Below are positions 47,001-60,123 of a stretch of 64,000 bases of DNA, one piece after another. Position 1 is the first letter of the stretch. Each line of letters opens with the position of its first letter. Source of the DNA: Kryptolebias marmoratus (Eukaryota; Chordata; Actinopteri; Cyprinodontiformes; Rivulidae); NCBI RefSeq assembly GCF_001649575.2, contig NC_051444.1, positions 20,781,983-20,845,982 of the forward strand, given 5' to 3'. The notes under the pieces were generated by a model, which did not search any database, had not been told where the DNA came from, and saw only the letters and a list, made by a program, of their open reading frames with translations. Position numbers and translations under genes: made by a program.

Positions 47001-49719
47001 ATGCTGTATATCATTTTAAACTCTTTGACCTGTGGGAATTAGTTATTTTTCATTCTAATTTAGAACAACGTCTTTATTAAAGTGAATGACAACGTTTAGT
47101 TCAGTTCAGTCCTTTCACAGTGATGCATTGCCTATCTACATTCAACACACTTTTAGGTCTATGTAGTCGGGGAAGTTCTTGGAAAAAAAAAGTTCACACA
47201 TGTCATAAAATTCACACCCCTCTGACCTTTCAGACCTCACATAATCAATGTCTCTTGAGTGAAGAATGCACATGTAAAACTTTAAGATAAGTAAGAGAAA
47301 TGAGTAGTATGAGTCCTGCCTTGTGAACAAATGAAAGTGCCTTATGAACAAAGAAAAATAATTATTTTCTTAATTCATAGTTGCACCCTCAAACCTTGAC
47401 CATTACAGTGCACAGGTCTGTCTTGTGTGTTGGAGATGGAAATGATTTAAGTGAAATAGTTAGTAAAAACATATTTAGAAGCTTAACAGTATGACAAGCA
47501 GTAACAAAGAACAGCCAACGTCTTATCTCAGTAAACAGTTTTTGAATATTACCTTTTATTATGTTGAAGTATGAGACCATTTTGGACCACTGCGTCAAAA
47601 TATTTCACTTTTTGATTCCCTTGTAGTGTTGTCTCATAAAGCTGACCATTTTTAAAAAGAGAATTAGATCAAACAAGCTTCAAAAGGCCCAATTCTTTGG
47701 TCTATTTTGGACGACTTTTAATGACTTTAGATTATTGATGCTTAACCACAAGCTTTTCTTTTTTTTAATGTGAATCTAGTAATGCTGAATTTTTTATTTT
47801 TTTTTTAATGAGCAGATTGTTGGACTAAGACAGTCTTAGAGAATGTTTTTGGTAGACTTGGTAACAAATCCAATTTATGGTGAAGCAAAATACAGATTGG
47901 TAAAAAAAGAAAGCAAAATAATGAGGTTCCATTCAACTCTTGAGGAGTTTAGTTTTATTTAAAGACCCAAAACACTGGGTTTAGTAACAATAAGCAGTAA
48001 ATATGCAGATGGAAAGCCTTCTGCATCACCTTATGTTCTAAAGTTTAAATATCACTTTCATTGTGACATCATAAACATTCTCTAACTCCACCATCACAAG
48101 TGAGAAACTGTGGATTTAAACTGCATCTTCACTTGTTGGTGTAGCTATACATCTACAAGACTGTAGTAGTTTTCCACACTTTAAGGAACACTGAATCTGA
48201 CAGTACAATAAAGACATTATTTTACAGTATATACAGACTTTTTTTATGATGATGCACATAGACTCCTAAAGCAGAGCTTAAGGGATGATTTTTTTTCTGT
48301 TTTGTCATATGAAGGTTTTCTCTGTTGGACCTTCCCCAAAATGACAAAGCATTCCACATTAGGTTTCCACTCTGTAATGCTTGATGAATGCTGGAGCTGA
48401 AAAGCCTCATTACGAGACACTTATAGATTACCCAGGGTGTCACACTGGGGGATAGTCGGTGGGTGTGAGGGTTTGTCTGTGAAAAGGAGGAGAAACAATG
48501 AGACTAAATCCTGCTGTGTCTACCCCCCCTCACCTTCCTCTCTCCACCCAGCTCTTCTCTCCCTCTCAAATGGATAATTCTGGTGATACTTGTGACAGGC
48601 TGTGGTTTAGATTTTGATTTATGTTCTTCCAAAGCTAAAATCAAAGAATCCATCTAGTGCTATTTTATGGCAGTTGGGATGATGAATGGGCCAGTCTCCG
48701 GGCCAAAGCAAGCTGCTGTGTCTTTGCCCCGGATTTTAATTGCTAAAGTAGCCAGTCATTGCTCAAGATTCAAGATGCAATAAGAGGGAGAGGGACAGCA
48801 CACTGTCCCTGTCTTTCTCTCCCCTTTTGGTTCTCAAACTTTTTTTTTTTTCCGTGTCGTTCCACACCTCTAACAGTCTGCCCGTCTCTCATACAATCCC
48901 TGGTGTTTCCAGAACATGGAGGCAACTGCTGCTTTGAAAGCAAATTTAATGTAGTTTACAAACCACTCTTAAATCATTCATAACCTGGCCATAGGGATCT
49001 GCTGCTACAAGTATAACTAATGGCTCATATAATTGGCCTAACTTTGAAGTGCAAATTTCACATTTATATTTAATGTATGGAAATGTCATCTTTAAGCAAA
49101 ATGTCAGAAAATGGTTTGATCCTATTTTATAATGCACAAGAAAATGGTAATAAATCTTGTTTTCATAATGTTTTTGGTCTCAATAATGAGGTATTCACTG
49201 TACTTTTCTTTTTTTGTGTGTGTGTTTGTGTTTTTGACCCTTTTGAAGCTTTAAAAATGAATGAACATAGATCTCCAAATTTTTCTACAACACATTAACG
49301 TATCTTGTAAAAACCGATAAACATGTGTAAAGAAAATCAGACATTTGAACATCTATTAAAAGAGGAAAGCAGCTTTGGTATTGCCCCCTCATCCCCAACC
49401 CCCTTTATGTTCTAATACATGTCATCTCACTGAAGAGCAAGAGAGAGAGGGAAGTTGTAAAGAGCATCATTGCTTTTCAAACACAACCAAAATCAATGAT
49501 GCAAATTAGAAAAACAAGCAGGCAATAAATTCTTTCACATCTGTGGAGCCTGGTGAGAATTTTTTAATAATTTTTAATAAAGCATAATTGTAGTTTGTAC
49601 TGCTGAATAATTTAATCACATGAAAATATGGAGCATAGAGTGGGAGAGTGTACACATTAAAGAAGAAGAAGAAGAAAAGAGCCCTCCTGTGAAAACGTGG
49701 GTTCATGTTTCATTTGTGT
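44023..49719. other. Spacer, 5.7 kb, with two complex blocks
   Basis: Blocks at about 44395-44560 and 44720-45000, the first followed by a G+A-rich stretch at 44600-44710, and at about 48580-48960 are repeat-poor and GC-balanced. The rest is AT-rich. An open plus-strand stretch of about 92 codons (46434-46709) has protein-like composition but no ATG at its start and no recognised domain. Nothing here supports a gene. Confidence 0.4.
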
Positions 49720-49742
49720 GTGTGTGTCTGTGTGTGTGTGTG
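49715..49742. repeat. GT-rich microsatellite
   Basis: Two GT runs separated by CT. Confidence 0.88.
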
Positions 49743-50956
49743 TCACTGTTCTAGATTTTCTTACATACAGAAAAATACAACTGTAATGTTTATACTGAAG
49801 ATAATCTGTTTGAAAACTGCTTTAGGAGCATGTGCCAAAGTCCTCATTCCAAGAATCTGCATATTTTACAATCAATGTTGATGTTTTCTGATATCATCTT
49901 TTTAGTTAGTTGAAGTTTAAGTCTTTTTTTATATTTCTTTTTAATAATTTGGAACACAAGTTTGAACAAACGTATTTGGGCATTTCCAAAAACTTGTTGA
50001 AATGTTGAAGGTTACCAATGCGGCTACTGCTGAAAATTCCAGCACAGATCAGCTGTTTTCAATAAAGCCCCCAAATGATTTGGAACTTACTTTTGTAATA
50101 ATCTGAGCTAACAAAATGTCTTTGTTTTGTTGTAGAAATTGTATTAGAAGTGCAAAATTAAAACCAAGATCAAAATGTTAAAGTTGCTCCCAGTGGCTCA
50201 TTAGGGTTATCATGATAAATGCACTCCTTTGTCTCACCTTCTGAAAGCATTCCTCATGAAACAGGCAGACAGAAATACATAAGCCTCAAACATGCAATCA
50301 CTGTTTGAAAATAAAACTGATATTGAAGCGTAATTGTCTGGTGATAACTCATGTACATTTTGATGTGTCTGCACTGTTCTGTGTAGGAAATATGACAAGT
50401 TAAAAACAAAAAAAAACTTCACTTCCAGTTTTTAACAGAAAACTTTGAGCTCAGATGCACAAAGGTGAGTAGAGTTTGAATGCTTGCACTCTGTGGTGGT
50501 TGGAAAAAAAAAAGGTAAGTCCCATTGCAGTAAGAGACACACTAGGCAAATGATGACACATATGCTCACATTATGATGTATAATCTGTAGAAGAAGTGCA
50601 AATTGTGACTATGAAAGTAGGAAGCATTTAGGAAACATTATGACAAGTTGAGACAACCTAAAAGGTGAAGTGTGGTTGTAAAAAACTTTTAAAAATATTA
50701 AAAATTAAATTACCATCATGTAAAACATGTTGATATCAATATGCCAGTTGAGTCACTCAAGGTGGACTTTCTGTATCCCCTATAAACATTGAATGATGCT
50801 TCTACTCTGAAGTATACCTGAGCTACTGACCTTGAGTTAATTAATCCAGGACACTTCCATATAGCGGAAATTATGACATGTTCTTTCAGTTTTACCCTTA
50901 GTGACACTATTTTCTTTGAAGCTGTTAGATTTGTCACTCATCAATATGCCAGAAAT
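49743..50956. other. AT-rich spacer
   Basis: No recognised feature. It contains a GTGAGT donor-like word at 50465-50470 without a plausible exon. Confidence 0.5.
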
Positions 50957-51307
50957 TCAGTTCAGATATTCATTTTGTTAACCAGCTTCTCCTTTCCATG
51001 ATGTGGGCAGCTGGTGCCTATCTCCAGCAGTCACTGTGTGAGAGGTGGGGGACACCCTGGACAGGTCGCAAGTCCATCACAGGGACACATAGAGACAAAC
51101 AATCATTCACGCTCTCACCTAGGGACAAATTAAAGTTACAAATTAATTTAATATACATAGTTTTTTGGGAGGAAACTGGAGAACCTCGAGTAAACCCTCG
51201 CCTGCACAGGGACAACATACACACTCCACACAGAAAGGCAACAGGCTGGGAGGCCATCTTACGACAGCTCTAACCACTTCCCTGCCATGCCACCTCAGTT
51301 CAGACAT
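50957..51307 (-). mobile_element. tRNA-like teleost SINE, copy 3, with imperfect target-site duplication
   Basis: TCAGTTCAGATAT (50957-50969) and TCAGTTCAGACAT (51295-51307) agree at 12 of 13 positions and bracket the element (about 50970-51294). On the minus strand the body has the same blocks as copy 1 (GACCTGTCCAGGGTG, the TCTCTATGTG region and TTTGGGAGGAA complement). The head near 51294 is diverged. The 91-codon plus-strand frame and 79-codon minus-strand frame inside are repeat sequence. Confidence 0.78.
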
Positions 51308-52125
51308 ACAATATCCAAAACATTACCATTAGTAACATACTCAGAGAGAAAAACAAAAAAACAAACTAGCATTAATGTGTGGAAGATTAAAGAAAATGTA
51401 AAAGTAAAAAGTAAAATTGTAACATTCTGATTTGACGCCATTAAATTGCTCTAAATGTTGCTCTTATGTTTGCTGAAGAAAAATAAAATAGTGACGCTTT
51501 CAATAATAAATTATTACTTTATTGATAGAAAAACTAAACTAACTGAAAAGTTTCTGTACTGTTAGTTTTGAGAGTGAGAGTAAATCAGACTACCTGGAGA
51601 ATAGGTAACGTATCCTCAGGAGAAAAAAAAAGTTTATTAGACCACTTGTCGTCACCCTACTCAGGATCACTGATATCCTCACCCTCAGACTCACATGGGT
51701 CTGCAGGAATATAGGCAACATTTGTGTGCCTGCTACTTTACCCATGAAATGTGCAACAATCCATTATGTGTTTGTGTGTGTCAGTGAGATTAAGGGAAAT
51801 AAGGAGACATACAATACAAAATCTGATATTTTAATGCAGCTGATAAACTGCATGTTTGGAGCTGTTAACATTGGTTCAAAAGCAGTTCTCACCATTAAAA
51901 TAATTAGTGCGAATCTGCTATCCAGATTTGTATGGGTGGCTTCAGACAGTGATATTTCAAAGAAGTATAAAAGCCACAGCTTAGATATTCACACATCATG
52001 AATCCCAACAAGTAGACAAACCATATTATTTAGTAAAATATTCTGGAGTAAAACAATTTTTCAGGGAGTCTTGAAGTTGTGCAGCTGATAAAAAGAAATT
52101 GTCCTCTGAAAGCTTGAATGGTTCA
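51308..52125. other. AT-rich spacer
   Basis: No recognised feature; a short frame at 51726-52001 has no domain. Confidence 0.5.

Positions 52126-52173
<48 letters not shown>
52126..52173. repeat. (TA)n microsatellite
   Basis: About 24 TA units. Confidence 0.97.
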
Positions 52174-52175
<2 letters not shown>

Positions 52176-53186
52176 AGGAATAAAATAAAACTCAATAATC
52201 AGGTGACATTTGATCAGAATAATAATAATCACTCAATGTTTAATTTCTTCCCAGTGTGGAGAAATGAATGCAGCTTTACAACTGCAAAAACAATCAGAAG
52301 ATGTGAACATGGCACACCTGTGTGTGTGTGTTCCCCTGTTTTGTGACATGTATTGATGTCACCTGCATCAGCGTGACGCCAGCATTGTGAATGAATCCAA
52401 CACGTGAAGCGTACTAACAGCTGAAGTGTGTGTACATGCAGGAGGAGAGTGGAGAAGAGGAGGAGAAGTGAGAGCCGCAGGTGAAACACAGGCCGCCTTG
52501 TAATTTATAACCATGACATGGGAGCCAAGTTTCTCTAAATGAGGCATTCAGATAGCCAAACCAGTCATTTATCCTGATGATTAATACAAATGATATTCAT
52601 AATAATAAATATTGCTGCCTCGCAGTGCGTAAAGCAGCAGGAGGAAAAATGAGAGACACCGTGGGGGAGGGGACAGTTTCAGTGTTTATTGTTTGACAAT
52701 CATGAGAGCACCACTCATCAAGTTGTACTTTAGGGAGAAAAAGTCAACAAAAAGAAGGATGGAAATGCATAAAAATAGCAACTCCGTTGTAAGAAACAAT
52801 TTGCTATAACAGCGGATTTTATCACAGCATTATGAGCAAGTACAAAGAGTGGAAAATAAGTTCAGCAAGGAATTTAAACACATGATGAAGATGTGATGCG
52901 GATAAAAAAAATAAAAAAATAACAGGAATGTTAAATATTAAGTGACACGATTATGCCTGCTTTTCAGTATTAGCCTTTTTGCCACATTTTTATTCATACA
53001 GTTTTGTTAGAAAAAAAAAATTGGTGGGGCAAAATGATTTTTAAATTGTTTTTGTCAAAAGGTAAGAATAAGAAATTTGGGCTACAAAATGTAAATTTAG
53101 ATCATAAATTTACATTTAGATTATAAATTACCTTTGGATTATAAATTACAAGGTGTTAAAAGTAGTCCATCCCTCTTGCAGTCTGA
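52174..53186. other. Spacer with a short local tandem/inverted repeat
   Basis: At 53087-53117 AAATGTAAATTTA and its reverse complement TAAATTTACATTT flank GATCA. Downstream to 53150 a unit of about 18 bases based on TAGATTATAAATTACC occurs about three times with changes. No gene. Confidence 0.5.
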
Positions 53187-53540
53187 TTTACACTACTCCA
53201 GATATTTTAAAACTATATATTTACTTTTCTTATAAAATGAATCAGTTCAAATCAATCAAACAAAAATGTTAAACTACACGTCATGCCACTAGAGCATTCA
53301 CATTAACAACAAATAAAGAAACTTCTTAGCTTGACTAAAGATTCTCCAAAAACAATTCTAGCGCATGCTTGGATAAAATTTATAATTTTCTCTCAGTAAT
53401 TATTAACATAATCAAAGTTTAATAGTGAAAGGATCATGATGAAGTGAGAATAAAATAAAACAAAAGAATAAAAATGATCCCATTGTTGTTTTGTTTTCTA
53501 GGGCACAAGTTAATATTGCACAAGATAGGAATGCAGGTTT
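53187..53540 (+). repeat. Most complete copy of dispersed repeat family A
   Basis: Starts with TTTACACTACTCCAG and GATATTTTAAAA (19 bases from 53190 equal 26123-26141). It continues with AAATGTTAAACTACACG, CACTAGAGCATTCACATTAA, CTTAGCTTGACTAAAG (53325-53340), the ATAATTTTCTCTCAG stretch (from 53382), TTGTTGTTTTGTTTTCTAGG with GCACAAGTTAATATTG, and a TGCAGG-type tail. The middle and tail match copies at 32650-32965 and 62480-62770; the head is only loosely like those at 5244 and 20060. I see no unambiguous terminal inverted repeat. Confidence 0.62.
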
Positions 53541-56042
53541 GATGTACCAGCATAAAAAAATGCCTTTATTTGGCTGCCCTCCTGTAGAAAAGCCCATGGA
53601 GGTCAGTATAGGTGAGAGAAGAAGAACTGCACATTTACATGTTAGGAATTTCTAGAGGAGGACCCACAATGTCATCTAAAGCAAAGAAGTTGATGGTTTG
53701 GATTATTAGGAAAAAAATAGAAACCACCAAGACACAAGTGAAGCTTGAACTGTTATGAAAATGAGAAAATTAGAGTTGGTATAGGACAACAGAAAATCAC
53801 TTTGTTATACACAGACCAAGCTTATCTGAACTACAGTAGTCCTGCAGAAATATCATTATTTACAGCTAGCTGCTGCAGCCACTGTTTGTTCCTGAAAACA
53901 ATCATACAATTCCACGTAACTAGTTAATGGTGGTGTTTTAGAACAGCATAAATTTGGTCTTTGTCGTAAGCTTGTCAGTCCTGTCAGAGTATTTGAAGTC
54001 ATTTAAGAGCTTTCTGTAACATGTTTGATAATAATTGTTCCTAACTTAATCACAGAACTACACTTCAAAATGCCCAGTATATCTCGTTAACAAAATCTCC
54101 TGTCCAAATAAAGGCATGAAGATGTACAGCACATGGGAAGGCAGGACATTCGACAGCTGACCCAGTGTCCCTGGAGCACTGCTTCATTTCTCTCACAAGA
54201 ATTAAGCTGCTGCAAACTCATACATGAGCTCAGACTCCCCATCTCCCCTTTGCTTGTCTGTCTTTAAAATAGTCATTTGACATTTCAAACTAGGTTTCAC
54301 ATTGATGAACGCCGGGAAGTTGATGAGGTGAAGAAAATAGAACTACGCCTCTGGGAATCAAAATAAAGATGGAGATGAAGAAAAGAGGAGAAGACAGTGG
54401 AAGACAGTGTGGGCTGATGTCGGTGGCTGATGAAGTTTATGTCTTCCTGTCATTTCTCTGAGAGTAAACAGGCATTGCAGCCTAACATGACATCACTAAG
54501 TAGGTTAAGTGTAGTCCCGCGTGGCCATCGATCATAACAGAATCTAGCATATTCCTGCCCCGACCAGGAGGAGAGGTAAAAGTTTTCCACTGTAGCTGCG
54601 ATGACATTTAATTTTTCATATCTCCTCCATAGTCCTGGAATGAATTTTGGCAGACCTGATGCAATTTAACAGCTTGGCAGTTTAAAATTGGGCAATGAAT
54701 CACTGGGATTCAGTGGAAGCCAGGCTGCTGCATAATATTTTTACTGTGTCAAGCGTGGAGGGGCAGCACTAGTTGTGTAGATCTTGGACAGTGGACCCCC
54801 GCCCACTCATCCTTATATTCACTTCAGTGTACCCACACCTTTCATTAATTTATCCTAATTACAAATACTTGTTTTATCAGTCATTTAATCTTATCCATCC
54901 AGAGGCACAAAACCTATAACAAAGCCATTAGTGTTAGGCTTTCTTTGAAATTTCACATTTCATTTCACCACCTTTAACTGATGACTTGTTGACTTTATAA
55001 TCTCTAAAACTACCATTTTTAATTTAACAAGAGATGTTCAGTTTATTTTTACAGCAAAACTCAGTTCGCTTCAGATCATTTGTTCGACAAGAGTCCCTTG
55101 TAAACAACCAAAGTGCAACAGTTCCTTCACAGAGCTAGAAATGAAAGAGCATCAAAACATATTTGTCTCAATAAGAGTCTGCTTACAGCACAATAACAGG
55201 CGCTGTAGGTGAAGCCCATCTCTACTCTTGGTCCATCACAATGCCCTTTGACCCTCAGACAAAGAGCACAGTGTGCGATCGCAAGCCAGTGCATGCGCAA
55301 AGCAACCTCCGTTCAGCCCATAAAGACCCTCCATGTGCTTTTAAAAGGTGAGGAGGTCCAGAGGGCTCGCACTGTATCTGATTTTTGACAAAGAGCACGC
55401 TGGGTAAAAATCAATAAAGAGCCAGTGATGGGCCTATGGGTCCCGCTGGTCCTCCTGGAGAGGCTGTGCTGCTGAGCTGCACCCATAATCCTCCTCTTTC
55501 TCCTCCTCTCATACTTCTAAGAACCAGATCTATTTTTTTTTCCTCCTCTTCTTACTTTCTCTTGTAGTCACTACCTCCCAGAACAAAGCCTTCTTTCTTG
55601 CCAACCCCCTTATGCCTCCATCCCTCTCATCACCTTCATCTCCTCCTCTTACTACCCCACTAGTCCAGATGAACCCAAACAAGCAAAGAATGGACTGACA
55701 ATGTTTTTGACACTGGCCGTTTATTAGCCCCACTGAGCAACGTGGAAAGAGAGGGGGGGTTGGGGGGGGGGCTGACGAAGGGTGAGCGCGAGACAGATGT
55801 GGAGGTAGGTAGGGAGAAGATAGTATTTCACACCAGTAAACTGGTTGGGGGAATGGTGTGGCTTTTCTGGATGACCACATTGTTTTGTGTATGTCGCGGT
55901 GTAGTAACTCTCCATTCAGCAGTCGGGTGCAGCCATTTGTCAGGGTCACCGGCAGGAAAATTAGTGTTTATTCTTGTAGAAAAAGATTTTGATGAATTGG
56001 TTTATTTATATGCTAAAGAATTTTGCCGTTATGTAGAACTAT
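53541..56042. other. Spacer with complex blocks
   Basis: Blocks at about 54440-54780 and 55190-55480 are repeat-poor. From 55500 to 55680 the sequence is a polypyrimidine/polypurine run, and a G-run lies at about 55755-55772. The 139-codon minus-strand and 132-codon plus-strand frames (55530-56140) overlap these biased runs and the TTTC array and are artefacts. No gene. Confidence 0.4.
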
Positions 56043-56044
56043 TT

Positions 56045-56091
<47 letters not shown>
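56043..56091. repeat. (TTTC)n microsatellite
   Basis: About twelve uninterrupted tetranucleotide units, giving a Phe-Leu-Ser run in one frame. Confidence 0.97.
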
Positions 56092-57829
56092 AAAAGGACG
56101 AATGTTAGGGCTTCGTCAGAACAACACACGGGTGTATTAATCCTGAAAGCAGGTGACTGATAGAAGTCTAATGATGTTACTTTTATTAAAAAAAATGACT
56201 TTTTTTATTTCCCCTTTATTTAAACCATTTTTGTTTTCCTATTCATCAAAGCTTAGCTCTGAAGCATACTAATATGGGATGGTGGTTATTCCTTTGTACT
56301 GTATACTTTTTGTTACATGAGTGTAACACAGTTTTCCCCTTCTCCATTACAAGGTTTTAATGCAGTTTAATACAGGAATAATTGACAAAATGAACAAATA
56401 GACAGATTATTATTTTTTTTATTTTTTTCAAAACAGTGTGAGGACCAGTCTTTGATAAGTTCTGTTTCTGGTAACTATGGCATATGATACAAATAGAATG
56501 TATGTATTTTTAAAAAGAAGAAAAACAATAGGTCAGTTTCATTTTGACTTGGAGGACTATCACAGGTATATTAATGAGGGCTATATTCCACTTCTGCACC
56601 TGTGCATGATAGTGTTTCTGTAGAAATTCAAAGACACAGAAATCTCTCTCAGTGGAATGCAGCCCCTATTAATACTCTAGTGCTTGTCCTACTCTTCATA
56701 CATGTCATAAAATGGATCGGCCAGATGTGGAGTTATGTGTTTAGTGCTGTTTATCAGCAAAGCGTACCCCAAAACTACCTGAGTGAATTTTACAAAACTC
56801 ATTAGAGAGGTGAGGAAAGAGCTAATGGCAAACCCTTTAAATCTTGGCACATTATTATCTAACAGCTATGTGTATATAAAGCATCTTCCACAAAAAAAAA
56901 AAAAAGAAACACAAACAAACACATTTTAAACAGTGATCTAAACCACTGCACACTACTACTCAGTTTGTTTGTTTTTTTGCTAACATTGTTAGCTTTAAGC
57001 CACTCATTTGAGCTTGGTAAATTAGCCTAGCTCCCATTGGCAGAGGATTTCTGTTTTTAATCATGACTCACCAATTTGAGAGTTTAGCTCGCACTACACC
57101 ATCTTCAAAAGCTGGAGAACATTGTTTGACAAAAAAACAAAGACGCAAACAAAAAAAAAACTTAAACTCCAACACATTGGCATGCTCAGCTGCATGTTGT
57201 CCCGTTATTATGTTTCAGGGTCTTACTTTAGCCTGATCACATGCTGTGAGCGAATGCTCTGATTGGCTAATGTTCTGCTGCCGTTAACCCTTCCTGAGAT
57301 GAACTAACTCTTAATAATTTTATACTTTACAGGCTGGGTTTATTAAGCTTGTTGTTCAGAAATGACCCAGAGGGTCAAAGATCGATGATGACTCATGTAG
57401 AATGGCATGTCTTTATATATTGTTCAAATTTTGTTTTTATAAGTACAGGCAGTAGACCTGCACCATACCAACTCCAATTTTAGTGAACAAAAATTCTAAG
57501 TTGTCCAAAGAAAGTGTGTGTGTCTGTCTGATATTTTGATGTGCCTTGCCACTCATCTTATAACATTTAGGTTTGAGTGATATCTCCTCATGGCACAACA
57601 TTTAGCTTAAGCAAATAAAACAGGTTTTCATTTCTGTTTTTATCTTTACACACATTTGTGGCTTCAAAACACATTCATAAACCATGCAGATATTAAATGT
57701 TATGGCAGCTGATGAATATGCATAAACTAGAACTCTAGACTGAAACACAGAGCTCAATTTTCATCAGTGCATTTGTTTCAGGCTGCCTCGGAAAGCACAA
57801 CCCCACACACTCACAGTCCCTGCTCCAGA
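56092..57829. other. AT-rich spacer
   Basis: No recognised element, gene or RNA. A-runs near 56891-56905 and 57152-57160. Confidence 0.5.
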
Positions 57830-58060
57830 CATGTATTAGTCATTATTAAATATAATAATGGCTTTTATAAGTCACTGTTTGCCTCTTTGGTTACGTGAAT
57901 AATTCAGACAAAGAGGGAACGGGGAAAGACGGGGATGCTCAAAGAGGAACGCCGCTCTAGTCAGGTGGGCCTCACACCTGACGTGGCATGCGACAGATGA
58001 GGCACACTGTCTGAATTATTTAGCTGATTTTGTTCAACTTTTTACTGCTGCCACATTATT
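57830..58060. promoter_or_regulatory. Candidate regulatory block with nested inverted repeats
   Basis: An outer perfect 13-bp inverted repeat (AATAATTCAGACA at 57898-57910 and TGTCTGAATTATT at 58008-58020) encloses an inner inverted pair GTCAGGTG (57960-57967) and CACCTGAC (57975-57982) separated by 7 bases. The CACCTG words are of the ZEB/Snail E-box type, here in opposite orientation. The block is GC-balanced and not in a recognised repeat. It could be a cis-regulatory element, the core of a small palindromic transposon, or a folded RNA; the sequence alone does not decide. Confidence 0.35.
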
Positions 58061-58277
58061 TTCTTGCCCCTCTTTTTCCCGTCCACCCCTTCTGCTCTGT
58101 TTGCCGCTTTGATCCCCATCAGACACACACTTTACAAACCGTCACGTTTACTTCAAGCAGCGTTAATTATGGTTGCACAAGCTGTTAAGCTGTCGTCTGA
58201 CGATTAACAAAGTCAAGCTCCAGCCCTGGCAATGCCACTTACGTTTTAGCACAGAAAATTGAGAGGTGGAGCTGTAG
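58061..58277. other. Spacer
   Basis: No recognised feature; borders the GT microsatellite. Confidence 0.45.
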
Positions 58278-58291
58278 AGTGTGTGTGTGGT

Positions 58292-58342
<51 letters not shown>
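58278..58342. repeat. (GT)n microsatellite, long
   Basis: About 30 GT units with two early GG interruptions (58289-58293). Confidence 0.96.
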
Positions 58343-58345
<3 letters not shown>

Positions 58346-60123
58346 GGTATGTTTATATAGTCTATGAGTGTTAAAAAAAATAAAAAACAGAACTGCTTTG
58401 TGACAGGTTTTGTTAGCACTAACAGTAGGGTTAAAAAAATATAGGGTCTTTTTAAAATTGTTTCACAGCAAGTGAACAGACAATATGAATAAACTTAATT
58501 TGTGAAATGTCTCCCCTAATTAATTTGATGAAGGCAGTGGTCGGGTTGGAATGGGCACGGGGCGTGGATGCTCATTTGACAAGCAGCGGATTAAAAGTTA
58601 AATCATCCACATGCTTGTCTTTGAATTGTGTTTCACACAAGCAGCTGAGGGAACTCTTGCAGTGATTCGAACATCGGCTGTCAGCCCTTTTAGAGGCACA
58701 TTTTGACATCTGTCTACGTATTTGTGTGTTTATTTGTTTGGTGCAGCACTGACAGGATATATTTATACACCAACACACAGCACATAAACAGCCCTTTAGA
58801 AAATGGTGGACATACACGAACTGTATTAGTATGACTTATCTGTACTGTCTTTATCAAACTGTGGATGCTGCTGTCAGAGCTGTGTTTTCAGTACCTTCAG
58901 TCGTAATTAAAAGAAAGTAAAACTACTTTTGGGTTAATGGAAGGGAAGGTAGACAATACATTTTCCACTGACAGTTACTATTATAGACCAGACTGTATAA
59001 AGAAAATGGACAAAAAGACAGTGAAGCAATTTATTGGAATTCAAGAAAGTGTCATAACCCCCAGGTTCAGCATATTGTGATCACGATCCTTTAAAAATAG
59101 ACAATACAGGAGTACAGACAGAACATTTGTTTTTACAATATACCCCTTTAAATTAAACATAGTCAGCAATTTATTTTTGATGAAGCATATTTATCAGATT
59201 TTCAAGTTGTTTTTACAATTTAATTGTAGCCCCTATATTGTCTTAATTTGTGTGCGTGTGTGCCACCATCACTGCCAAAGACGCTGCTGAGAAAAGACAC
59301 ATTTCCTCACGAATCAGCGAGACCGCCAATCAGGAGTCCAGCGCCAGTATGAGTTGTCACAATACTGAGAGACGTCAAGCAGCCAGTCCGGGTTGCCGCC
59401 TCATCTCCTCTCCTTACTGTTACTTTGTAAAATCACGTTATCCTAATGAGAATAGGAGTGGAAAGGCAGTGACAGAGCGGGGATATGCATCAAAAGTGCT
59501 CACATTTTGCTTTGCTCACTTTTTGAACTTGAACTGAGTGAGGTTGGGGTGAGGAGGAGAATTTGAAAGCTCTGTGATTTATTTTGGTCTGTTGCCTTGT
59601 CACCGTTCAGTTCATTTCACTTTTTCAGACATATTTCACAATATGAGATTTAAAGGATATTAATTGTCAAAACATTTTAGAACCGATTGCTTAAGAAAAA
59701 TAAAAATGTGTTTTTTATCATCCCTGTCTGTGATAATAAGAAACACAAAACGTTTGCATCATTTTAAGCTATATGTGCATCTAGCTGGGAAAGACACTTT
59801 ATTGAAATGATAAATAACATAGGGTTGCACCAAATTAAAATTGGGTTAAAATTGGGTTCCACTGGAACTGCGTATTCAATGTTTTGTGATTAAGGCCCTT
59901 GTACCTCTTAACATTTTGATTGACTCCCTTCTTCTTGCTTCTTCTTCCCTGAAGTGAATTGTTCCGGTGTTCATTAGGCTTCAGTCACAGCATGTTGAAT
60001 GCTGATTCTTCTTTGGAGATTTTCTCATTTTCTTTCAGGTAAAACTCTGATCCCTTGATGGATAAAGCTTACCAGCATGATTTCAAATTGTGCAGCCAAC
60101 TAAAACTTGAAGAAACTTTGTCC
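58343..60123. other. Spacer with a complex block
   Basis: The part from about 59270 to 59530 is GC-balanced and free of repeats, with an open frame (59250-59537) that shows no domain. The rest is AT-rich. No gene is supported. Confidence 0.4.

Noticed and set aside
50440..50470. GTGAGT donor with a nearby AG acceptor
   Set aside because: The implied exon would be under 30 bases and the acceptor lacks a proper polypyrimidine tract.
55530..56140. Longest ORF-like frames of the window (139 and 132 codons)
   Set aside because: They translate polypyrimidine/polypurine and G-run sequence plus a TTTC array on opposite strands, so composition bias explains their length.
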